The notes under the pieces are model-generated. The model ran no database searches. It saw only the letters and a list, made by a program, of their open reading frames with translations, and was not told the origin of the DNA. A program made the translations under genes and the position numbers. A stretch of 64,000 bases of DNA from NCBI GenBank assembly GCA_037953745.1, contig JBAKBP010007931.1:31398-95397 (forward strand). The letters run 5' to 3'. This document shows, piece after piece, positions 44,490-56,658 of this stretch (position 1 is its first letter; the number at the start of each line of letters is the position of its first letter). The DNA is from Lithodes maja. Its lineage: Eukaryota > Arthropoda > Malacostraca > Decapoda > Lithodidae.

Positions 44490-45225
44490 ACAGGTATCAC
44501 GTAATGAAAGTGTGAGTAGAGGACCATAAGTTTGTCCGTTGCATGTCGTCAAGAGAATAGTTCTTTAAAAATCAGAGCGATGCTGCCCATTTACGAATAT
44601 CGTGTGCTCGCCCAATAGCACCCGGATTACTCTCTCTGATGACTTCTAATAATGAAGCTGCCAACTGCCGCTTTTTTAGGTGTGTACCTGTCCGGGAGAC
44701 CCAGAGGGACCCGGCCTGAGATGGTCGAGATTCCTGCATAAAAATGATGAGCGAGTTCACCGGACATAATAGGTGGTGTTTATCGCTGTGCTTGAAGGAT
44801 GGCACCTCAAATTCTGTAAACACATGATTAGTGTGCTCGTTCTTAGCCACAAAATTTGGTGAAGGAGCTATATGGACACTCGTATCACGCATGGAGAACC
44901 TAAGGCAAGACGGTTCAGTACTCATCGCAGCCAACTCAGATACCCTGTTACCCGTGGCCAGGGCCTTAAGAAAAACAGCCTTCTTTAACTTTAACTCGAA
45001 AGGAGGAATTTGACAATACCTCGGTGAATGAAGCATAGTGAGGGCTAAATCAAGTGACCAGGTGGGCATGAGTTGGCGCGGTGGGGGGCGAAGCTGGAAG
45101 CATGCGCGCATGAAACCCTTCTCCGCCTCAGGTATGGAAAGGCCAGTCAAATAAAAAAATGGCTTTCTAATAGCCGTGAGGTGACCCCTTAATGTAACAA
45201 CTGACAGTGAACGTCTCTCGAAAAG
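44490..45225 (-). pseudogene. DIRS tyrosine recombinase, catalytic domain
   Basis: The frame 45150-44572 with extension to 45225. LRGHLTAIRKPFF and PPRQLMPTWSLDLALTML lead into ATGNRVSELAAMS, which holds the first catalytic Arg. GRAHDIRKWAASL (about 44587-44612) holds the His-x-x-Arg pair. A TGA at 44572-44574 precedes the remainder. In the same frame the Tyr codon is visible at 44494-44496, directly after a second TGA. R-H-R-Y are all recognisable but two nonsense changes disable it. It joins DNA circles to the target in DIRS elements. Confidence 0.88.
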
Positions 45226-45944
45226 ATCTATCTATCTATCTATTGCCTGACGCCATGATCCCCGAAGGGGTGGCCACGAATGAACCGCCCCAAGCACCTC
45301 TGTCCCCAGTCAGTCGACGCCCATCCTCCCAACCAGCACCGCCTTCATTCATATACTTCCTCACTCCATCCTTCCACCTCTCTTTCAGTCTACCTCTCCC
45401 TCTCTGTCCTTCCACCTCGCTCTCGTACACCCTCTTAGTCATTCTCACGCTTCCCATACGCTCCATATGGCCGAACCATCTCAAGTTGTTCATTTTCACA
45501 CTTTCCAGCACATCTACCTCCACACCACACCTCCTTCTTACTTCCTCATTCGTCTGTCTATCCCTCCATGTAACTCCGCACGCACTTCTCAAGTAACTCA
45601 TTTCCACCGCTCTCACTCTTGGTCTGAGTCTCTCCACGAACGTCGATGCTTCGCTTCCGTTAGTTAGTGTCGGGATTGTCACTGTCATGCAAGGACTTCT
45701 TCACTTCCATACTGACCACTCTATTTCTTGTTCCTGCTTTCAACGTTCCTACAACCCGGCCTCTTCCCCTGTTGCACCCTGTCCCGCACTTCTTCATCCA
45801 CAGTCCCATCTTTACTCAACACACTGCCCAGATACTTAAAAGAGCTGACGATCTCCATAGCTTGACCGTTCAACTTCACCTCACACTCTGTGACTTCACC
45901 CCTTTCGAAGACCATAACCTTGCTAATTCAAATAATTCAATAAT
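45226..45944 (-). mobile_element. RTE-like LINE 3' fragment, copy 1
   Basis: A minus-strand 5'-truncated insertion that splits the recombinase gene. The 3' tail is (ATCT)n at 45226-45243 on the plus strand. It encodes the C-terminus of an RTE-type RT: SSFKYLGSVLSKDGTVDEEV, YLRSACGVTWRDRQTNEEV and NNLRWFGHMERM. A deletion and frameshift lie near 45690. About 90% alike to 50966-51720. Confidence 0.85.
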
Positions 45945-46110
45945 TATAAACTAAGGCCACTGAGGATTGTTTTTGGTCAGTTTCTACGATCCAGGTAGTA
46001 AAAGCCTTCCAATGTGATTGATACTGTCTTTGGGTTCATTTAGTATACTGATTAATTAACTTGTGAGTCACGCCCTCGCCACATTCGGGCAACCACTTGG
46101 CCTTCTGAAT
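45945..46110 (-). pseudogene. DIRS tyrosine recombinase, N-terminal part
   Basis: On the minus strand INQYTK, a stop, then TQRQYQSHWKAFTTWIVE, the core-binding start of DIRS recombinases. It is separated from the catalytic part by the RTE insertion. Confidence 0.72.
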
Positions 46111-47893
46111 GTCCACAAGGCAAAACTCAGCGAGGTCTTGAGGTTTCAAATTGTGTCTAAATGGAAGTACGAGATCAGGAGTGACACCGGGTTCTCTCAC
46201 CACGTCTTCAATTGGTTGTATCACACATGGGCCGGCCACATCGTCGCAATCATCGAGACAATACCCTGATAATCACGTAGTTTGTGAACTACTCTGCACA
46301 TTAAGGAAGCGTCTGGAGGTGGAAACAGATAAATGGAGCTCCATTTGTTCCAATCTACAAGAAATGCGTTCGGTCCTCCGCCGGGGTTTGACTCCGGCGT
46401 GTGAGGACCTGAGGCAACTTGTGGGTTGCCACTGAGGCGAACATGTCCAATTGTGGACGGTATGGCTCTGCAATCATCTTTTGAAAGAAGGTTTGCTTGA
46501 GAGACCATTCTACTAGAGTGCTCTGTCTCCGGGACAGAGCGTCTGCCCAGACATTTGCTACGCCGGAAAGATATGTTGCATGAAGATAAATCTCTAGCCT
46601 TGCAGCTAGCCAAAAGATCTTCTCCGACAACCCTTGTAACACTCGAGATCTCACTGACCCTTGCTTCTGAATGCATGTTACTGCAGTCAGATTGTCCATC
46701 CTGAAGGCTAAGGACTTTTCCGCCAACGTTGAGCCGTGCTCCTTTAAGAAAAACAGGGGGACTAATAACTCTTTGGCATTTATGTGAAGTTGATTGTATC
46801 TGGACCATAGACCCTGACCTTGATGGCCCAGATTCGACCCCTATCCCAGGGTACCTGACGCGTCTGTATTGATCCAGACCGTTGGCGGAGATGTCCATGT
46901 CAAAGAGAGTGTAACACTTCTGGCTTCGCCCAAGCCGCCAGCAGGTTGTGGATTAATTTCTGGATTCGCCATAGTGTTTCCGCCGGCAACAACGGAAAGC
47001 ACTTGTTTCCCTTCAAAATAAGCCTTTTCACCTTTAGATGACCTAACGGAACCGTCAATCTGATCCAGTTGAGTGACCCGACGAGAGACTCCCAAATCCT
47101 TCTCGTAGTGGTCAGAATATGCGGAAACCGGAAGAGTTTCTAGCGAAATCTCTGACGGTTGTCTGCACTCTGAGTCAGAGTAAGTAATTCGGTGTCCCAA
47201 AGCAGACCCACCCACTGGATGGCCCTCGTAGGGTTCAAGTTGGTCCTGGCCAAGTTCACTTTGAACCCCAGGGCGGTGACATGAGACATGACTTGTTGTA
47301 CATTTTGAAGGCAAGCAATTTTGGAATTCGCTACTATTAACCAATCATCTAGGTATCATAACACCAGAATACCTTGTTTGAGCAATGGTAGCAGAGCCTG
47401 TCGGACTAACTTTGTGAAGACACGGGGTGCGAGATTTAGACCAAAGGGCATCCTTTGAAAAACAAACGTCTGATTCCCTTGGCACAAGGCCAGGTACTTT
47501 GGAAAGCGTTTGTTTATAGGGACATGCCAGTAGGTATCTGTCAGATCTATGGAATAGATCCAACCTTGCGGCAGCAGTGTCAGCCTTATCTGATTCACCG
47601 TCAGCATCCTGAATGACTGATTGTGAATAAATTGATTCGGAGAAGGCAGCTCGATGACCGGCCCCATCTGAATACTGTCCCTTTTTGGCACCAAGAATAT
47701 TCGGGAAGTGAACACGGGCTGAGTGGAAGATATTGGGACAATGATCTGCTTGAGTATTATCTCTCGGATGACTGATCCCACCTCTAATGAAACACGAGTT
47801 AGTTCTTGGGTGATACGTAAGCGAGGTCGCCGGGACCATCTCCATGAGAGGCCCTTGCGGACCACTGTTCTTGCCCATGTGTGCTGGGGCCAT
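46111..47893 (-). pseudogene. DIRS reverse transcriptase and RNase H
   Basis: The RT frame 47865-47356: IFLVPKRDSIQMGPVIELP, WIYSIDLTDTYWHVPI, FQRMPFGLNLAPRVFTKLV, then a TGA (47356-47358) directly before YLDDW (47341-47355), the catalytic motif. RNase H follows near 46726-46500 with RMDNLTAVTCIQKQGS and GVANVWADALSRR. Next is the DIRS-typical region with QLDMFASVATHKLP and FPPPDA (46480-46250). Frames change several times between 47340 and 46730. Inactive. Confidence 0.88.
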
Positions 47894-48008
47894 GCCCGAT
47901 AACTTGCCCGAAAGCTGCCAGTCTCTAGACTGGTGTTGTTCGGCAGAGCTACTCTTGTTTCCGGCTCACCATTTATTGGCCCTGGGAGTGAGAGAGCTTC
48001 GTGGTGTC

Positions 48009-49785
48009 TCAGTTTTTTGGTTGGGACTGATTGTTAGAGGGACGAAAGGCTTTGCTGTCATTGCTACCTGGCTTGTTTGACTGTCCCCTAAACCATCTAC
48101 CTCTACTCCTGGACTGACCGTGGCATCTAGCTGTGCCACTGCTGCCAGGGGTGGTGTGAGTCTTGGATGACTGCGGTGACTGAAACTGGCCACGAAAGGG
48201 ACTCTTAGAAAACTTAGATTTAACTGACGACTCACTCTTTGGCTTGGAAGCAGTGGCACGGTTAGAGTCCAACAAACAATTTACTGTGCGCCAAGCATCT
48301 GTGGAGGCAAGAGTTTTTGTAAATACATCTGACAAAATTAACCTTCTACCTATCTCCACTGGCAGCTTCTTAACGAGATACATCCTCAGATCTTGATGCA
48401 CCCTCACTGCCTCAAAAATAGCTGTGCGGATGTCACCAAAGGACTGAACGGAGTTCTGAAGTAAGATGCGCCGAGTAAGAGATAGAGCCTTATGAGAGCT
48501 AGTATCAGTAACTGACTCAATCGTCCTGGCTAATGATGCCGCAAGCTGACGACTGAGTAGAAATTGTGATAGCAGCCTCCAGGCTTTCTGCCTCATCTTA
48601 TAATCTTTATCCATTTGTAGCTGGGTAGGAGAACAAAAAGGGTCTACTAACTGGCATAACAAAAGTTTAGGAGCACTCAAAATATCTAGCATAGATTGTG
48701 GTACACCTGCCACCTGGCCTACGGGCATGGAGAACCAATGATTATCCGGCGGAAGCTGATGACTGTTTTGTTCGTAATTGTGCTGGCAAACAGCTGGGTC
48801 TCTTGTCCCCACACAGCCCACAGCCCAGACTCCTCACCCTTTATGTGAAAAAATGGAAGACCTGAATCATCCCTCTGTGGGGTAGTGTTAAGCTCGGGGG
48901 TCATACCCTGCAAACTTTTAACATCATTCAAACCATCAGATTTTGACAAATCAGAAAAAAGTTTCACAGAAGATGCCAGAGGTAGAGCCGGGGACTGTGA
49001 GTAGACAAAGTACTCAGGATTATACAAACTCGGGATTGCTTTTATCACAACATCTAGCACATCGCCAGCTTGGTTCTTGTCCCTTAGTTTCTTGGCCTCA
49101 CTCATTTCAATAAACCAATGGTCCGGCACAGGGACTTCACCTGCGACCGTCGACTGCGCGACCTCAGGGCGAGTGGGCGTAATGACACCAGGAAGTATCA
49201 GGGCCATATAAAATAGGCATAGGGCCCTTCTTAGAAAGCACTGAACGAACAAGGGGAGGTGGAATCAAATCCGCTAAATATTCAACTTAGAAGGCAAAAG
49301 ATCAGCGGCAACTGGCGGAGTAGCCGCCGGGGTTACGTTAATAGGGGGGTTAGATGATAAATCAACCTGAGGGAAAACTTGCACACGGCCCAGAGGTCGC
49401 ACTGCTGGCGCTATGGGTGTCGGTACCTTAACCTGTCTTTCCTCTTTTACTGACTGCATAAACTCCAGCCAGTCCCCAAACTGTTCATTTGTCATCAAGA
49501 TTCCACCTTGCTGGTCAGATGCAGACGTAGGGCGAGAAGTTTCCGAGCCCTTCGTTCTAGAGGCGGAAGGAGCATCCTGTTGGCCACACGGAAGCTCATC
49601 CCAGTCTGCGAGGTTTTGTTGCAGTGGTGTGACGCCCGGGCTGGGAGGGCTGGTAAAGCCTCCGACCGAGGATGGCCAGCCTGGGCAGCAGTGTCGTGTG
49701 TACTTGTTTGTGATTCAGAAACACGGGGCAGAACCTCCACACCCAGGTAGAGGCCAGGTATAGGAGAGGCATCTATAGTTTCCAC
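48009..49785 (-). pseudogene. DIRS gag-like protein, C-terminal two thirds
   Basis: Pieces in shifting minus-strand frames: 49785-49274 (acidic, Pro-rich; NEQFGDWLEFMQSVKEERQV), 49252-48719 (VPVPDHWFIEMSEAKKLRDK), and 48730-48009 (LLCQLVDPFCSPTQLQMDKD, SLTRRILLQNSVQSFGDIR). The end is basic and Arg/Ser/Gln-rich (RSRGRWFRGQSNKPG), nucleic-acid-binding in character. The layout resembles DIRS ORF1 proteins. Confidence 0.78.
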
Positions 49786-49890
49786 TGTAGAGTCTTCAAA
49801 CTACTCAGTCATGACACTGCTACTACGATCTACCCCGAGAAATAACGGGAGGCTCAGGATGTGCCGCCCGGCGGGGAATCGTGAACTGAG

Positions 49891-50758
49891 GTGTTAGAAG
49901 AATGTGTACTTTCCAGCGTATGTCTAGAGGTCTTAGAACTCATGGGCTTCTTCGTGTACGACCGCTTCGAGGATTTCTTAATGTCGTTAGACTTGGTGTC
50001 GCCGCTTAAGAGGCATGATGCGAAGTTTGGACGGTGCTTTTTAGCCTCTTGTAAGTATAGAGGGGAAGCAGACTTGGGTGTCTATAGCGGCGAACGAGAT
50101 CTGGAGAGCCGGGAGGTCGGAGCAGACGACCCCGGCACAGGTCCATCTGAGGTCCTAGTACTCCCTCTCGGGCATAGGCTGAGAGCCTGTACATTCCACC
50201 GCTCAACACGGTGAAGCCCGTGAGGTCTTGTTCTAGTCTGGGGAGTGAGACATGTGAAGCATCCATCATGGCTCGAAGCAGCTCCATCTCTGAAGCGGCT
50301 GGTTGCTTCGCTCAAGTGCTTCACCGTCTCACCCTCCAGACTCAGACCCTCACTCTCAGAACGCTAAAGTCATCAGAAACTATTGTCACAGTCTTTTTCA
50401 ATTTCGAAACACTAGATTTGGAAGAAGAAGGTTTACTGAGGCGCCAAGCTTCCGAAGAAGGCATTGTTTTCAATAAATCGTCTAATAATGGGTCATCCAA
50501 CTGCAGAGATTTATGGGCTATGTTCTTACAGTTCAAGACAAATATGGATTTTATTGTTAGCAAAATTGTCTTACACTTGCTGTCAGAGTAAGTTAGAAAG
50601 CCATTACGTAGTACAGCACATTGTTGACACGTTTTTGACAACCACCGGCCCCTTGATCTGTTCAAACAAGTTACACATCTCACGCACTGTTTGTGACTGA
50701 TGACAAAAAGATCAGCACAATTGGGGCTGGAGCAAAAAGTATAACCACTGTAATCCAT
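49891..50758 (-). pseudogene. DIRS gag-like protein, N-terminal Cys-rich part
   Basis: ATG at 50758; the frame is open to 50342 (138 codons). The N-terminus has paired cysteines (FCSSPNCADL, CVRCVTCLN, CQQCAVL), suggesting a zinc-binding module. A linker with DPLLDDLLKTMPSSEAW follows, then a Ser/Lys-rich stretch. The protein probably continued in the frames to 49891 before frameshifts. I infer this is the start of ORF1 because nothing coding lies upstream. Confidence 0.68.
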
Positions 50759-50965
50759 CGCTCCCTCCCGCCGGGGGAATGCTAATCCTCCTAGGTGTCC
50801 CGGGTGGTAACTTGGCTACCGCACCTTAGGGTTGAAAAAGTCAAGAATCAATGCTCATAGGGACATGCTAGGCTGGAAAATCTATTATTGTTAAAAAAAC
50901 GTTAAAAGAGAAAAAAGAACTGAACTAACACTAGACCATCTTAGTTCCCCTTACGTTAAAGTCTC

Positions 50966-51720
50966 ATCTATCTATCTATCTATTGCCTGACGCCGTGATC
51001 CCCGAAGGTGTGCCCACGAACGAACCGCCCCCATGCACTTCTGTCCCTAGTAACTCGACGCCCCTCCTCCCAATCAGCACCGCCTTCATCAATATACTTC
51101 CTCAGTCCATCCTTCCACCTCTCCTTCGGTGCACCTCTCCCTCTCTGTCCTTCCACCTCGCTCTCGTACACCCTCTTAGTCATTCTCTCGCTTTCCATAC
51201 GTTCCATATGGCCGAACCATCTCAAGTTGTTCCTTTTCACACTTTCCAGCACATCAACCTCCACACCATACCTCCTTACTTCCTCATTCGTCTGTCTATC
51301 CCTCCATGTAACTCTGCACACATTTCTCAAGTAACTCATTTCCACTGCTCTCAGTCTTGGTCTGAGTCTCTTCCTGAACGTTCAAGCTTCGCTTCCGTAA
51401 GTTAGTGTCGGGATTACCACACTGTCATGCAAGGACTTCTTCACTTCCATAATGACCACCCTATTTCTTGTTACTGCTTTCGACGTTCCTACAACCCTCT
51501 TTCCCTGTTGCACCCTCTCCCTCACTTCTTCATCCATAGTCCCATCTTTACTCAACACACTTCCCAGATACTTAAATGAGCTGACAATCTCCATAGCCTG
51601 ACCATTCAACTTCACCTTACACTCTGTGGCTTCACCCCTTTCAAAGACCATAACCTTGCTCTTTCCCGCATTTACCTTCAGTCTCAAACCAGATGTTACT
51701 TGATTAATAACTACTTACCA
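50966..51720 (-). mobile_element. RTE-like LINE 3' fragment, copy 2
   Basis: Same family and orientation as 45226-45944, with the (ATCT)n tail at 50966-50983. Frames 51687-51382 (RLKVNAGKSKVMVFERGE) and 51345-50980 (NNLRWFGHMERMESERMTKR) are separated by a frameshift. It is inserted in the DIRS leader, 5'-truncated. Confidence 0.87.
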
Positions 51721-53043
51721 AAGTGGCCAACACTGACCTAATCCTCTCAAAATAAGAACTTGGTTTCCGGCGAGCAATGCCTACAGAATCCAGTTTTCCT
51801 CATATCCCGGCGGCCAACGCAAAAAATTAGCTATACAGTTTACTGAGATTGCTCGAGATAGGAAGAGGTGAGTTCGTATTCGGCTCAGCCTAGTGTCTCC
51901 CCAATTATAAACCAGGCATGCGTTCTTAGTAGCCCCAAACTACGAATGGTTTCTGCTCGGCCTTGAGGCGGAAATGTCCTGTAGGCGACGGCCAAGCTGG
52001 GGACCCCAATAGACAAAGTAAGGTAAAATTTCGCCTCCCGAAAATTGACCACCTCCGGCAAAACTAATACAGAAACCATTTCGACCTATCTTGTGCCAAA
52101 CAAAAACAACTCGAAATCAACATAGCTCAAAACACTCTGGAGATTTCCCGGCGGGGAAAACCATGTGAAATGAATAGAGGCATGTTGTTACAAGTCTCAC
52201 TTATTAAATCCCGCCGGAAGGGCCCAACCCTCCTAGCCACTAGATCTCACAACGTGCATATATTATGGCATAATTATACATTATACAATCAATAATAGAT
52301 AACACATCCTAGCCATAAATAATAAACCTACAGGAGGCCAACTAGATGGGGGCAGGTGGCAGGAAATCATAAAAATCACAAACCTGAGTCCCAGCGAAGC
52401 ATTCCATCACCCATCACGAAGAAACAGGAACGTAGGCTGAAAAGCGTCATGAACAAGTTCCAAGCTCCTCAGTAAGTGAGATAACTTGAAATGCACATGT
52501 TCCTCTCGAAGAGAAGAAAAAAACACTTAACCTACCCAATTAGGTAGCTGAAAAGCGGGCCTCGGGTCCTCTACAAGAAGCCTCATGTCTAGAAGAGCTA
52601 AAATAGAATAAACCTAGGTGAAAGAAAAACACACACGTGGGAGCCTTGCCTTATCACAACAAGGACTCCTGACAAACCTTGCCAAACACCCATGGAACAG
52701 TCTCCTATAGCGAGTGGGAAAAGGTGTACATAGTCTAGCTAATCTGTAAGCTACACTGACCTCAGCCTATAGCATGTACACTCGACCAAGAAACAATCTT
52801 TACACTAACACTCTAAACATTCTAGAAGTGGGTCAAAATCTTATGATAATACCTCACAGACGTATGTTTCACCCGATTCATTTCAATCACACTAGATTAT
52901 TTACAGCTCACCAGAGCAAAGATTGTTTCTTGGTTGAGTATACATAATTATGAGAGAAGACTCACAAGTCTGAGGCAGGAGAAGAACGAAGCGAGACTAT
53001 GCACTCCTCCGAACACGTCTGGACCCGACGGCGCCTAGAAGTA
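51721..53043 (-). other. DIRS leader region, non-coding, with a long-range hairpin
   Basis: No coding similarity. A 27-bp inverted repeat (52775-52802 and 52917-52943; core CAAGAAACAATCTTT) with a ~115-nt loop lies near the right terminal repeat. Confidence 0.6.
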
Positions 53044-53345
53044 CATATGCGCCCAGATAAGAGCTGGGTGACGCGCAAAATAAACAGCAGACGCATGTGA
53101 AGCGCAAACTGCTAGATCATGTTTAAACACTTTAAAAAGTATTATTTTTTACTGGTTTCGTCTAGTAGTGGTACCCACATCATAAGGACGAGTCCGTGAG
53201 TGTTTTAATATATTTAAGAGCGCTTCACTCACGATGATTGGCAATCTTGATGTTTACTCTCCTAGGCGGGTCGTTTGAACGGCGAGCCATTGAGTTCAAA
53301 GATAGGCCATACTTTAAATAAAGGTGCATCGTCAATGATGGAGGG
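53044..53345 (-). repeat. DIRS inverted terminal repeat (right)
   Basis: The partner of 43395-43704. It extends to the element end at about 53353 (GATGGAGGGGCCACTAAT). Confidence 0.92.
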
Positions 53346-53353
53346 GCCACTAA

Positions 53354-53950
53354 TGAATATCATACTACCACTCTTGCTAAAACAGCTTTCCAAAAGTTAG
53401 GTGTGCTCAACCATCTCTATGGGGTCTTCACCTCCGTACAGATTCTTGTTCTGTATCGGGGAACAATGCGCCCCTGTATTGAGTATTGTTCGCATGTGTG
53501 GGGAGGCTCCATCCATACTACACTTCTCGAAGGAGTAGAATCATAAGCATTTCGCCTCATCAACTCACTTCCTCTTACCTTCCCTACAATCTCTTTCTAC
53601 ACAACGCAATGTTACATCTCTTGCATTCTTCTATCGCTATTACAAAAATCTGTGTTCTTCAGAGCTCTCTCAGTGCATACCCCCTCCCTTGCGGCGAGTG
53701 TGAGGTACCCGCTTTTCAACAAAGTCCCACTCCTATTCTGTCCAGCTCTCCATCCCAAGAATTGGAAAATGTTCTCAGTCTTTTTGTACTCAACAAGTGA
53801 ACTCTGAAACTCTCTCCCTCAATCAATTTTTCCTTCATACTATTACTTAGACTGCTTCAAACCTCGTGCGTCCAGGCATTTTTACTCCAATGTCCATTGC
53901 ATATGGCTCTGTCACTCTTTTGGCTTTGGGGGAGACACTCGCTACAGGCG

Positions 53951-53953
<3 letters not shown>
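53354..53953 (+). pseudogene. LINE family B RT C-terminus and 3' end
   Basis: The continuation of 41802-43343. It reads TAFQKLGVLNHLYGVFTS, YRGTMRPCIEYCSHVWGG and SELWNSLPQSIFPSYYYLDC in shifting frames, then a 3' end with GGGGGAGACACTCGCTACAG, cut off where (TA)n begins. Confidence 0.83.
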
Positions 53954-53985
<32 letters not shown>

Positions 53986-54033
53986 TGTATATATATACGG
54001 TATGTATATATATATATATATACAGTATATATA
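53954..54033. repeat. (TA)n microsatellite
   Basis: 80 bp of TA with CTGTA, CGGTATG and CAGTA interruptions, between two LINE B copies of opposite orientation. Confidence 0.96.
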
Positions 54034-54748
54034 TTTTTTTGTTCTTTTTCTATTTGAGTGAGGGAGACAAAAGGCAGAAATGCCTGTAGCGAGTGCCTCC
54101 CCCATAGTTAACAGAGTGACAAGGCCAAAATCAAGGGACATTAGAGCCAAAACACCTGGACACACGGAGTTTGAAGTAATTTAAGTCATAGGAGGAGGGA
54201 AAGACTGATTCTGGGAGAGAGTTCCAGAGCTCAGCTGTTGAAGGGAAGAAAGACTGAGAGTAACGTTTCACTCTTGGGTTGGAAAGTTGCACAGAGTAAG
54301 GGTGGGATTGTGTTGCAAGATGGGTACCACATACCCTACATAGAGGAGGTGATATACACTGGGAGAGCTCTGAGGAACACTGATTATTGTAGTAGCGATA
54401 GAATAGCGAGAGAGATGCAACATTGCGGCGAAGGGAGAGAGTTTGTGAGTGGGCGGGAATTAATTATACCAAAGGCCTTCCTTTCTACTTTGTCTAGGAG
54501 TGCGGTGTGAGACGATCCTCCCCGCATATGTGGAAAATACTCAATACAAGGATGCACTGTGCCCCTGTACAGAGCAAGAAGCTGTGCAGGGGTAAAGAAC
54601 CCCTTGAGTCGTTTGAGCATATCCAGCTTTTGGGAGGCTGCCTTAGCAAGACTGGTACTATGGTCCTTCCAAGTGAGAGCAGAAGAAAAAGAGACACCAA
54701 GAATATTGAGAAGATGAAGGATTGATTTTTGTATTGTTGAAGAATAAG
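54034..54748 (-). mobile_element. LINE family B, copy between (TA)n arrays
   Basis: A minus-strand, 5'-truncated copy very like 24225-25014. The 3' hairpin is AGGCAGAAATGCCT (54073-54086). RT C-terminal sequence on the minus strand (54690-54170) includes QLLALYRGTVHPCIEY and FGIINSRPLTNSL. It has an internal deletion and frameshifts. Confidence 0.86.
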
Positions 54749-54899
<151 letters not shown>

Positions 54900-55157
54900 T
54901 CTTTTAAACAGACGAGGTTAAAGGCAACAGCAGTTTCAGCAATCAGGATTTTATTGTTACAGCTTTCAATAGTTCTAACAATTTTCCTCTGGGGTTCAGA
55001 GATGAGGTACAACAGGTTAGCAAAATTCATGGTGGATCCAACATTTCAAAAGTAAACATCTTGCATCTTCAGGGAATGGACAGGTAATGATTAGAATAAG
55101 GACAAAGCAACATATTTATACAAAATTCGAGGATCAAGAAAAGGTAGGTGGGCGGAG

Positions 55158-56650
55158 CTACTGGGTGTGGGGTGGCTGTTCATTGGTGGAAGGCAGTCTA
55201 TTCGCGAGACGGGCACTAAATCTTATCGGTGGTTGGTTGTTGGCTGTGGGTGGCTGTGATTGGTTGGTGTTGTCAGTTGTGTGCTGAGCGCGGAAAGGTA
55301 AGGGAGGGGGGCACACGGCGAGAGGAACGGGGGCAGTATGCCTGTAGCGCTTGCCTGAAGGAAGAATTTGAAGGTCTTGTGTTTGGTTGTTGATGCTGGG
55401 GTTGAGCGTTTGGATGTATAGCGCTTCTAAAATAGCTAGTCTTCTGGGGTCTGATTCTTTGTCGAGTATGGTAGTTTGTTTGTCTAGGTCGGCGCGAGTT
55501 AGGGCAAGATGGTGGGGGGCTTGATAGTGATCTTTTATAGCGCCAGATTGAAGGTGGAGGGTTAGTCGACGGGAAAGGCGAGTCTGTGTCATTCCAACAT
55601 AGGATAGGGGTCCGCAGTCCCCAGAGGTGCAAATATGCTGGTATATCACATGATCGTCTTTCGGTTGGTTGGTGGAAATGGGGCGGTTACGGAGGACAAG
55701 GTTGGAGGTCTTAGGAGATTTGTAGTAAATAATGAGTTTTATTTTATTGTCAGGGTTGGTGGGGAGGACGTTTTTGTGAATTATTTCTTTCATAATGGAT
55801 TCGTCTGTTGTGTGGTCGGAAGATATGTAGTTTCTGTAGAAAAATGTAATGTCATTGGCTTGGTTGGTGCTAGGGGGGTCTTGTTTGTACCATTTTTCTA
55901 GGTGGTGGTTGATGGCATTGGTGACGTCAGTGTTGGAATACCCATTGTTGACTAGGACCTGGGTGAGCCTTTCCAATTCATTGTGTGTGTCATTCCAGGT
56001 GGTGCAATGGGTGAGGGCTCTCCTGACATAGGCGGCGATGGTGGACTGATGGTATCGTTTAGGGCATTCACTTTCCCCATTAAGACATTGGCCATTGTTA
56101 GTAGGTTTGGTGTACACTGTAGTTTTGAAGCCGTGGTCGTGGAGGGAGACAAGGAGGTCGAGGAAGGGTACATGTCCATCGGTGGTTTCTTCGTATGTGA
56201 AGTTGAGTCCGGAGGCGGCCATGAAGCGCTGCTGGAGGTCCCTGAGTTCGCTCAGGTCCTTCACCCGCACGAAGATATCATCGATGTACCTGCAGTAGAG
56301 AGTGGGCCGGTGGGCAGCCAGGAGTTCCTCTTCGATAGTTCCCATTGAAGAAATTGGCGAACAGGACCCCCAGGGGGCTTCCCATCGCTACACCGTCGAT
56401 TTGCTGGTACATATTCCCGCGGGGGCAGAGGAAAGGGGACTCCTTGGTACATAGTTACAAGAGCGTCTTCAGGGCCTTCTCCAGGATGTCCAGGGAGGGC
56501 AGTGTAAACTCGGCGTAGGATAAAATCTATGGTCTTGTCAACGGGCACGTTGGTAAACAAACTCTCTACGTCGAGGGAGGCGATGATGTGGTCGTTAGCA
56601 GGGGGGGCATCTCGTAGAATTTCTAGGAAGTCATAAGCAGAGTTGAGGTT
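55158..56650 (-). pseudogene. Penelope-like RT plus GIY-YIG endonuclease, minus copy
   Basis: The frame 56345-55158 (395 codons) runs from RT motif C, RYIDDIFVRVKDL, through the thumb (NFTYEETTDGHVPFLDLLVS) and a linker to the GIY-YIG endonuclease (CTSGDCGPLSYVGMTQTRLS). The tail is Pro-rich and ends EQPPHTQ. Further N-terminal RT sequence is in other frames up to about 56650 (SLFTNVPVDKTIDFILRRVY; then SPLGVLFANF). At least two frameshifts near 56340 and 56450 disable it. It extends about 250 bp further N-terminal than the plus copy. Confidence 0.9.
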
Positions 56651-56658
56651 ATAAGCAG

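Larger units (their letters stand above)
43344..53353 (-). mobile_element. DIRS-type tyrosine-recombinase retrotransposon
   Basis: About 10 kb, coding on the minus strand: gag-like, RT, RNase H, tyrosine recombinase. Inverted terminal repeats of about 300 bp (43395-43704 with 53044-53345) and an internal complementary region (43775-43895) that joins complements of the two outer ends are the DIRS hallmark for circle-based integration. No target duplication is visible, as expected. It is inserted in LINE B and carries two RTE-like insertions. Stops in RT and recombinase show that it is inactive. Confidence 0.93.
41802..53953 (+). mobile_element. LINE family B, plus strand, split by a DIRS element
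   Basis: A 5'-truncated LINE B in two pieces (41802-43343 and 53354-53953) around a ~10-kb DIRS element. The pieces are collinear: linker and most of RT on the left, RT C-terminus and 3' end on the right. The outer ends both meet (TA)n. It is older than the DIRS insertion and full of stops. Confidence 0.85.
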
